The notes below the pieces were generated by a model. The model was not told where the DNA came from, made no database searches, and saw only the letters and a list, made by a program, of their open reading frames with translations. Below, one piece after another: positions 56,690-64,000 of a stretch of DNA of 64,000 nt. The position numbers were made by a program, and so were the translations under genes. Source of the stretch: Schistocephalus solidus (taxonomy: Eukaryota > Platyhelminthes > Cestoda > Diphyllobothriidea > Diphyllobothriidae); the NCBI GenBank assembly GCA_017591395.1, contig WEDG01000704.1, positions 30,769 to 94,768 on the forward strand, written 5' to 3'. How positions within the stretch are numbered: position 1 is the stretch's first letter; every line of letters starts with the position of its first letter.

Positions 56690-57445
56690 GATAAGCGCAG
56701 TGGGTTGGAAGGTTGCCAACTGACAATTACACTCAGACGTCGCAGTGAGTCCAATTTGCGGTGTGACGTGGCTGACTGGTGGTCTGAGAGTAAGGCTGCG
56801 ATGGGTCCTTCATAATGTGATCCCTGGCTATCTCACACATGTGAGATGTGAGCTGTTCAGCCCCCTGTTGTGTGAAATTCTGGTGCTTGTAGACGAGGAC
56901 ACCAGCAGCTGCGCCCACTTCTGCATAAGAAAACTGACCGGCCAGGACGGTGGTCTGATTTTGGGGGTGGGTGAGAGAAGGAGGTCGATGGCTCAGTGCA
57001 TTTTCGTCACCATAAACAATCTGACGCGCTTGGACCTATCACGGTGCGATAAAAGCCGTGGCTTGGAAGGTTGCCAACTGACGGGATACCTCGGACCGCA
57101 TGGTCAGCCCAGTGTATGTTTTGTCTGGAATGGCTGACTTAGATTCAGGCTGAATGGCTCCTTCTTAATGTGGCCTTTATGAAACTCGCACTCAGTGGGA
57201 TCCAAGCCAGGTGTGGTGGCACACCCAGGGGTGGCTCCGGCAGTGTCAGCCACCTGCGCCATCTCCCATCTCCGGGCTTCTTTACTCTGTCTTGACACCG
57301 GGCATAGGAAGGAGAGGAGGAGAGAGTGCGGTAGCAGCAGCGCAAGGCTACTATCACTTAAAACTAATCCACGCGCAAGTCACCGTCCCTGCACCACCCT
57401 TCTGTGGAGCATACGGTGGACATCGTCAGATTACCATGTTCGACC
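56690..57445 (+). repeat. Dispersed repeat R1, partial plus full copy
   Basis: A partial copy at about 56700-56860 (gaaggttgccaactgac, ggctgactggtggtctgaga, atgggtccttcataatgtg) is followed by a fuller copy at 57055-57445 (ggaaggttgccaactgacgg, cagcccagtgtatg, ccagccacctgcgcc-like part, ctgtcttgacaccgggcat, agagagtgcggtag, cacgcgcaagtcaccgtccc, gcatacggtggacatcgtc). Both are in the same orientation as the 13.3 kb copy. Confidence 0.75.
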
Positions 57446-58333
57446 TGTCGTGTGTGTGTGCACACATTTCCATTTTTAATCCCAGGGCGTGATCGGTGTT
57501 ATGATTGACGGAATTAATGCAGAATAAGTGCGGACAACGTTGTTTAACTGTCTGCCAGGCTTTTTGAATGGCGTGAAATCTTTGTAATGTGTCAGTTAAT
57601 TCGACACCAATGACGACGTCCACCGGGTGCTGTACGGAGTTGTTGCAACACCGGTGACTTGCGAGCCCGCATAGGAACGTAGTCAAGACAACGACCTTGC
57701 AAACCCAGGTTTATTTTGATGAGGCTTCCGTGAGGTTTCCGGCCGGAGTACTTTAGTTGACAGAACGTCTTGCTGGCTTTTGAGATTTAGCTTGCAACTT
57801 CCTCATTCATCTTGATGTTTCTGGAAATTGTACTCCCAAGGTACGCGAATTTAGCCACTTCTGTGAGGCGATTTCCTCTAAAATTGATTTAGGGTGGGGT
57901 TTAGTCAGAGTTTGGCGTTGTTTGGTACAGGACTTCTGTCTTCTCCAAAGTGCTGGTCAGTCTGAAAATGCATTAGTCAACTCTGAAGAGGTCAACATTC
58001 CGCTGCAATAATTCGCGAACTCTAGCCTTTGGTGTCATCGTAGACGCATTCGGAGGATGAAGGTTAAAGAGTTAACAGTCATTTCAGTAGTTGATGCAGA
58101 TCCCCGGTCGTTTCTTAAGACAGACGTCTATCAACATATTAGGGAACAAGAGAATAACGAGGACGAGAGCGATAACGCAGCCCTGTTTTATCGCATTTGC
58201 TACCGCGAAGATTTCAGAGATTGTCTCTTTTTCCGTGACGTAAGCCACCATCCCGTCATACCGTCGTCTTATATTTTGAGCATATCGCTCAGGACATCAA
58301 AATTTAAGCACAATTCTCCAGTCTATCTTAAAT

Positions 58334-58370
58334 AGGCGGTCACCGATCGGTAACTTATCGGTGACCGCCT
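58334..58370. other. Perfect 14-bp stem hairpin
   Basis: aggcggtcaccgat and atcggtgaccgcct are perfect reverse complements around the 9-base loop cggtaactt. No terminator role is expected in a eukaryote. It lies inside the decayed retrotransposon copy 4. Confidence 0.9.
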
Positions 58371-58413
58371 GCTTACCTTTGTTAATATTCCGGATCGAAA
58401 CCGGCAAGAAAAT

Positions 58414-58575
58414 GAGCCCGTGGCGCAGTGGGTTAGAACGTTGGACTTAAAACCACGAGGTCGTGGGTTCGAACCTCGGGTGCCGCAACACCTGGGGTAG
58501 TGTGTGGCTGGCTGCTAACGGTTAAGAAGCAAGAAATGGCCATTCCAGCCTCCCTTATCTTTTTCGGTCATGTTC
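58414..58575 (+). repeat. tRNA-derived SINE, best-preserved copy
   Basis: The head is tRNA-like, with an exact A-box match (tggcgcagtgg, 58421-58431; consensus TRGYNNARNNG), a B box (gttcgaacc, 58467-58475; consensus GWTCRANNC) and an anticodon-loop-like ttggacttaaaacca resembling tRNA-Leu (TAA). The tail runs gccgcaacacctggggtag, tggctggctgctaac, aagaaatggccattccagcc, tcccttatc. RNA polymerase III transcription is expected. The cloverleaf is imperfect (poor T-stem), so this is a SINE and not a working tRNA gene. Related copies are at 0.9, 6.1 and 16.7-16.9 kb. Confidence 0.8.
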
Positions 58576-58854
58576 CTCTCCATTCTATCGCGATTCCCTG
58601 TGTCGAAGGCTACCGTTAAATCGAAGAAATTGGTTTCGAAGCCGGTCCGAATTTCCTGGAACTTTCCTGCAGCTGATCAGCCATGAAGCTTGTATATGTG
58701 GTTCTCCGGGGTTTTTTGAAATCACAATACTTTTCTGGAAGAATTCCCGGTAATACATGAGAAGAGGACCCCCCCTACGGTAACACAGTTAGCCAAAGCT
58801 TCAGGAGAGGTAAAGGTCAACGAGCCACGACTCAAACTTTAAGCATAACCGTTG

Positions 58855-58900
58855 GCTTACCTCTAAACCTAACCCTAAGTTTAACACTTACGTTAATCTC
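58855..58900 (+). repeat. Short telomere-like patch
   Basis: ctaaacctaaccctaagttt lies in this patch, a few degenerate CCTAA units similar to the interior of the MITE-like elements. It is not a telomere. Confidence 0.5.
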
Positions 58901-60140
58901 CATGGAAAATAGCTTTTGGGGGGTTTCTTTTACTGTGACTTGCCGAAGCCCCTGCTTAAGATGCGTATTCAGGTGATTTGGAAGTACAATGGTGAAGACA
59001 TCCCTTTCGATTATTAGAAGGGAGATGCCTGTGCTGTTATCACAGAGGTGCCGCTTTCCTTGCCTTTATTAATGTACGCTATAGTGGTATATTGTGAGTC
59101 AAAGGGGGATGTGTCCTTATCATTATACCTCTTTGAATAACTAGGTAAGCTATCCCCTGAGTTGTGGCCAGGGTACTTGTAGACTTCGGCTTGAATTGTG
59201 TCTGCTTCCGGTGCTGTTCCACTGAACAGTTGTTGCACGACGCAGGTTGTCTCGAGGAGAGAAAATGGATGATCGAGGTCGTCGCTAGTGTTTGCTTGAG
59301 TACGTCGTTTGATGACTTCTTCACGTATTGTCGATAGCTAGTGGCGGACGCCTGGAAGCGCGCAAACCACCGCTCTAGGATCTTGACTTCTTTGTCAAGA
59401 GGGTGGCACTATCCTGTCTTGGAAGTGACACGGTCCCCTTGACATGTGAACTGTAGACCGTTTTATGGTTGCAAAGAAATTCTTCATTTCTCCCCGGTCG
59501 ACACATCCTTTGATCCACACAGCTTAACGAGTCGTCCAGTCGTTATACATCTCCCTACCCTCTCTTGCACTAGGCGTCGGCATGGGAACTATTCAGATTT
59601 ATTCCCGTTGCTGCTTTTGATGGTGCATTTCATGTGTAGACTGTTCCTTGTAAGGGAAAGTGCGAATTTCCTTGTCATTTTCATTGAACCAATCCCGGTA
59701 CGCGGCCGAAGGCTTCCATCGTGTTGGCTCGCATGGTATCCCACAGCTCTGTTCACTGAGTCTCGACGTCGGTATGCGCCTGCAGGGTCTTAGTGGTTTC
59801 CAGTTTGAAGGTTATGCAGCTGCTAACATTCAGACGACGTTCAGCCTTATCAACCAATAAAGAAGTTACCAGCACCCACCTCCTCCAGTTGTCGCAGTTC
59901 AAAGAAACGAATCTCACTGAGAGCCACAGTATTCACTTGTTATTTGGCCAGTTCGCGGGCCGCCAGAGCCCTCCTCCTTTCCGGAGAGTTTGGTATTGGG
60001 CTGTCTAATGGGAAAGGAGCGTCCTGGAGTGTAGAGGCATGGGGATGGGGACGGGGACTGTTGCTTATGGAAGGCTTTCAGCCGCTTTTTGCGTTCATAT
60101 GCTACAATGACCTTGTCGATGGCGTGTTTTGCTAGCACCT

Positions 60141-62433
60141 TTTAGTGTACCTCTTTCTAGCACCTCATCGAGTATATTTACTATCGACGGGCGAAATGCC
60201 TTACTTCCTCAGCCGGTGAAGTGATCCTTTTCACTTTTTTTTGCAGTCCGTTTAAGTTTCTAACAGGCATGACCAACTTAACTGTTTGATTGTCCTTTTA
60301 CTTTCGGGATCAAAGCCAACTCGTATAAATAACAGTTGACAGGAAAAATATTTTGTGAACATGCAGAACACATTGCTTAGCTAGGCATTTCGGCAATAGT
60401 ACGTATGTAAAACTGAAATGTACATAATATCACTTTGTTGCTCTCTTAGTCTTGGGCGTTTCCTATTCCTTATGTCCTTCTAAAACAAAGCTGAGCTTTT
60501 ACTTCATACAAGAAAATCAACGTGATGTGCGTCTTATATATTATATCAACCGAAAATTTAGACGTAATTATGTGACACAGATACGTTGATACCGTGGTTA
60601 AGAAAATCACTACTGAATCATTGATAATTTTCGGCTGAGGTTATGATCCGGACTGCCCTTAAATGGGCACCGCATTTGGTAGAGTCTGACGGATAGGGTG
60701 ACTTCTAAAGGTATTGACTGCTCTTTAGCCATGCTTAGTTCTATTTCAGCAGCTTTGAATGCAGCGACAGCGTCTTAAGGGAGAATGTTTTCGCCACTTT
60801 TAATGAAATCGTTAGTTGCCGGTAATTAGGGCATTTGTCTGTTTTAAAACTGTCATTCAAGTCAGGTTATGAGGGCTCTAAAATTCTGACTCATACTTAA
60901 AGCTAATAAAAAATTGTGCTCACCAATCCCCCGATATTAAAGAATACATATTACAGGCTACATCACCAGACCCTACCAATCTGGACCTTTTTCGAGACCT
61001 TAGCTCACCGCATTTCTCATTCAGTAGGCAGACTGTAGTAAGTTCCAGGAGTATGCTCTCGGACACTTGCGGATATTTTACGGCAACGAGCATTTCCCTT
61101 CTGCCTCCATTACTCTTACATAACTAACTTTTGTAATGCCCATTTGAAACTATTTTGTTGGCAGGATATTCGTAACCAAGTTTGTGTCTCTTGACTATTT
61201 GTCGCCATTAGCCCTTGTTGTTGTGAACAGATTTCGACCCCGAATGATGATGTACGACAGTTGCTACGTAGACAGTCTGGAAAAAAAAACACGACATTAT
61301 GTGTGCCTAATACAGGCTCGAAGTCAGCTTAAGACAGAACGGGAATGACGCTGGTCTCCGGTGTCATTTTCGTGGGACAAAACAAGCTTCTGGTTTATAG
61401 AAAAGTGCCAAAAGATGTTCCATTTTTGTACAAGTATATTTGTCTGAAAAGGTCCACTGAAGTATAATTCCATCGTCGCGCCACTTGTTGGGCAGGTAAA
61501 CTAATAAACGCTGCTATTTTCTGACTGATTGCTCAAATTTTTATCACGCACTACTTATGCAACAAGATGGCTGCCCACCACTGTCTCCGCACGCCGGTGT
61601 CCAGGATTCCAGACTACTCCGAGGGAACATATGTCGTTCTAAATATAGGACGCGGTTCGAAACCTAGTATATAAAAACGCCTAAATTGTCCTATTTAAGA
61701 ATGCAAGGCACCTGCTAAGCATTTTAGGGAGGGTACATGCATTTAATGGGCCTGAGTTCATCTACTACTTGGTAGCCGGAGAATAATAAATTTAAAAGTT
61801 CTGGTGCTGCTCTGAATAAAGTCTAAGGAAAAGAAGGACCCCTTCGAAGTCAAAACGTAGCAAGAAAAATTAACGCTAAGATCAAGTAGATAAGAACCTG
61901 CATATTAAGTTACTCTGTACCTGAGCCTCTTCCCCAGCGGTTGGAGTCCTAAAAAGCAGGTCTCCACAGCGTCAGGTATCGACCATCTACTAAATGTGAC
62001 GAAGAAACATGAAGATTGTTTTGAACGCAGATAGCTAGGTATCCAGCAGCAGATGGCAGGAATAGCTCCAACTCGTAAGCTGCAGTCCATTCGTTGGGAC
62101 GCGGCCACCTCACCATATTCAGGAGACCGAAATCCCTGCGAAAGCTAACACCACATGAATCGCGAGCCACTTGAAACAAGGTTCCAAGGCGCAGCCCGTC
62201 AACAAGCGGTGAACACTTGGGTGAGCATGGCTTCCTGGGGTAGTGCTGGAGGGTTAAATTGTCAAGCCATTAGGGCAACCCTTAAGGCCTCAGTGTTGGC
62301 GACCCTGCGAACATCTCATCAGGCGTGAACATCTGCCATGCGGTTGAATACAACAAACGTTGCGCTCCTGCACGTCCGATACCTTCATTTGTTTTTGGCT
62401 GTGATGCTGGGTATCATAAACGTTAGGCGATAA
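60141..62433. other. Unassigned AT-rich interval
   Basis: No gene, SINE or retrotransposon motif recognised. Open frames at 61905-62179 on the minus strand have no recognisable domain. Confidence 0.45.
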
Positions 62434-62729
62434 GGATGGCTTTTATGGCCCCCCTAAACCGGAGATGAGCTCAGGAATAGCCAGGTGGCTTTCGCCAACT
62501 TACAGGTAAATTAGTTTAAAGGTTAGGATTAGTCTTAACTGTAGTGTTATGGTCTACGGCGTTTGTTGGGCTAATAGTAATAATACTGTTAAGTTTATAT
62601 TAGGGCTAGTTTTAGGTTTAGGACACGGGATTATTCACCCTTCCTGAAATTATGCGAAGAGTTGCCTTTATTACTTGGGTAGGGCGTTCCTATTCCCATG
62701 TCCTGTTTAGGGGGCCATATAAGCCATCC
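62434..62729. mobile_element. MITE-like element, independent short copy
   Basis: 296 bases. The ends are ggatggcttttatggccccc and its inverted partner gggggccatataagccatcc, followed inward by ctaaaccggagatgagctca and the partner of cctaaacaggacatgggaat. The interior has ggttaggattagtcttaact and gctagttttaggtttagg telomere-like pieces. It shares ends and the cccttcctgaaatta motif with the 664-bp elements, but has a shorter centre. It shows that the family exists outside the large inverted duplication. Confidence 0.75.
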
Positions 62730-63059
62730 ATACCTGTCAGGTGGACAAATTTCGGGTTCCAGTGACCACCTCATAGTCTACCGAATGGGGCACCTAGCAG
62801 CGCCCTATCTTGCTGCATTTTGATGCTCACAGAAGAGCTAAGATACAACCACTGCGCGATGCTCTCAACTACTAGTCAATTTCTCGTGCTGTATCTTTCC
62901 CTCTCTTTGTCTGCTCGTGCCCCACATGAAATTCACTCACGCTCCGAAGAAACAAAGGCAGCAATGGCAGTGACAGAGAAAACAACGCTATCTGCATTTT
63001 TTGTTGTACTGATGAAATACTAAAGTTCACAGACCTGTTAACAATGCCCGTGCGCGAAG

Positions 63060-63545
63060 CTAGTAACTGACATTTATTTTTTTACTGTCTGCTGTGTGCA
63101 CAGGCACATGTCGCAGGACCAAGTCGCGGAAATACGACAATTTACCCGTCGATTCCGATGAGGTCCACTGTTTGCTCCACAGAAGGGTAGTGCAGGGAAG
63201 TTGAATTGCGCGTTGATTTCTTTTAAGTGATGGCAGACTTGTGTTGCATTTACCGAACTCTCTTCCCTCACCCACCTGTGCCTTTCGTCAAGAGAGAGAG
63301 AGAGATTCAAGGAAACCGCATACGGTTTCCGGTGCAGTGTGAGCACGTACCCACGCGTATCTACGACGACAGTTCGACCGTCGATTTCGACGAGGTCCAC
63401 CGTATGCTCCACACCAGGTTGTGCAGGGACGGTGACTTGCGCGTGAATTAGTTTTAAGTGATATTAGCCTTGCGCTGCAGCTACCGCACTCTCTCCTCCT
63501 CCCCCACCTGAGCCCGGTGTCAAGACAGAGTCAAGAAGACCACGC
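63060..63545 (-). repeat. Dispersed repeat R1, two tandem copies
   Basis: Two minus-orientation units about 235 bases apart: 63143-63300 (ccgtcgattccgatgaggtc, gcgcgttgatttc, cacccacctgtgcc) and 63378-63530 (ccgtcgatttcgacgaggtc, cttgcgcgtgaattag, ctctctcctcctcccccacc, ccggtgtcaagacagagtc). A (GA)n run sits between them at 63292-63305. They are diverged from each other, so the duplication is old or they inserted separately. Confidence 0.75.
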
Positions 63546-64000
63546 GTATCTACCACACCGATGGCGAGGCAGGGTCAAGATGGTTGGGGGCGTGTTCGGG
63601 CGCAATGGCTGACAAAGCTAAACAAACCGTCTACGCGTACCACACATGAGCTGCTTCCCATACAATGTACCAGAATTCCACGAAGGGGGGTTGGTATGGG
63701 TCACGCGAGAGCGCTATAAAGGCCTCATTAGGAAGAAACCGTTAAGCCTGACTCTTCGTCCTGCAGTCCGTCATGTCACTTACAACACAGTACTATCCAA
63801 AGTATTGAGTTATCCCGCCGGTTTGAAACCCTCCTTGTCACGATGTTAGCACGTTGTGATAGATTTAAGTGCGTCAGGTTGATTATGGTGAGTAATGCGT
63901 GAATTTGCCATAAGGGTTGATTGCCCTCTCTTCCCATCCCATTTTTCCCTCGGCTCTCTGATCCTATGTCCAGCTGGAGGCCACAGCGACCGACAGACCT
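63546..64000. other. Right edge, nothing recognised
   Basis: A 67-codon frame at 63646-63849 has no recognisable domain. Confidence 0.4.

Larger units (their letters stand above)
57490..60140 (-). pseudogene. Decayed RTE-like retrotransposon, copy 4
   Basis: On the minus strand: LQDAPFPLDSPIPNSPERRR, ALAARELAK (EN start, 60040-59950); linker RDWFNENDKEIRTF (about 59700) and EMKNFFATIKRS (about 59450); RT start MQQLFSGTAPEADTIQAEVY (59238); RT middle DGMVAYVTEKETISEIFAVA, NAIKQGCVIALVL (58270-58140); RT C-terminal LEKTEVLYQTTPNSD, EVAKFAYLGSTISRNIKMNE (about 57940-57800). Each block aligns with the family order seen at 52.7-56.5 kb. Most of EN is missing. A SINE (58414-58575), a perfect hairpin (58334-58370) and a telomere-like patch interrupt it. 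Long dead. Confidence 0.75.

Noticed and set aside
58057..58335. 92-codon plus-strand frame as a gene
   Set aside because: The opposite strand reads as the RT middle of retrotransposon copy 4 (NAIKQGCVIALVL). The plus-strand frame is its shadow.
58414..58488. Functional tRNA-Leu gene
   Set aside because: A and B boxes are good, but the T-stem does not pair well and the sequence continues into a tail shared with other dispersed copies, so it is a SINE head.

Overview
This window looks like animal genomic DNA, most likely from a parasitic flatworm, and I favour a diphyllobothriidean tapeworm. The reasons are these. There are spliced genes with GT..AG introns. The two host genes recognised are eukaryote-specific (IWS1 and a PGRMC-type membrane heme-binding protein). 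The repeat load is dominated by non-LTR retrotransposons that resemble the abundant endonuclease/reverse-transcriptase copies I recall from tapeworm genomes, including one family carrying C2H2 zinc fingers behind the reverse transcriptase. The clade is an inference; no ribosomal or mitochondrial marker is present.

Layout. 1-6 kb: a SINE remnant, a heavily decayed RTE-like retrotransposon (+) and unassigned sequence. 6-11 kb: two separate inverted repeats, an old one (6.3-7.0 kb) and a young one (7.44-10.78 kb, arms about 1.45 kb) whose centre holds a third copy of its core repeat. 10.8-12.7 kb: a second RTE-like copy (+). 13-15 kb: a dispersed unidentified repeat. 15.16-20.43 kb (-): three recognisable exons of IWS1, with SINE fragments and telomere-like repeats in its introns. 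20.4-26 kb: no recognised gene. 26-40.7 kb: six CR1/L2-like retrotransposon pieces from several subfamilies, all on the minus strand. One has a long ORF and a YADD box, and another has an intact-looking endonuclease and an ORF1. 41.03-42.14 kb (+): a two-exon PGRMC-like gene with two apparent single-base frameshifts. 42.83-53.00 kb: a very large inverted duplication (arms about 3.35 kb, loop about 3.47 kb). Its arms carry, in order from the outside, the 5' end of an RTE-like element with repeated 5' units, a G-tract, a 664-bp palindromic MITE-like element with telomere-like interior, and part of a mariner transposase. 52.7-56.5 kb: the rest of that RTE-like element (+), with zinc-finger tail. 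56.7-60.1 kb: more copies of the dispersed repeat and a decayed RTE-like copy (-) interrupted by a tRNA-derived SINE. 60.1-64 kb: mostly unassigned, with a third MITE-like copy and a tandem pair of the dispersed repeat.

Functionally there are two host genes in a sea of mobile DNA. IWS1 acts in transcription elongation with Spt6. The PGRMC-like protein is a membrane heme-binding protein. They are on opposite strands about 20 kb apart and there is no sign of co-regulation. The most unusual aspect is the density and range of ages of long inverted repeats: three independent ones, plus a palindromic MITE family. They could form long hairpins or double-stranded RNA, or reflect recurrent fold-back duplication. 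An assembly or read-hairpin artefact must be excluded for the two youngest.
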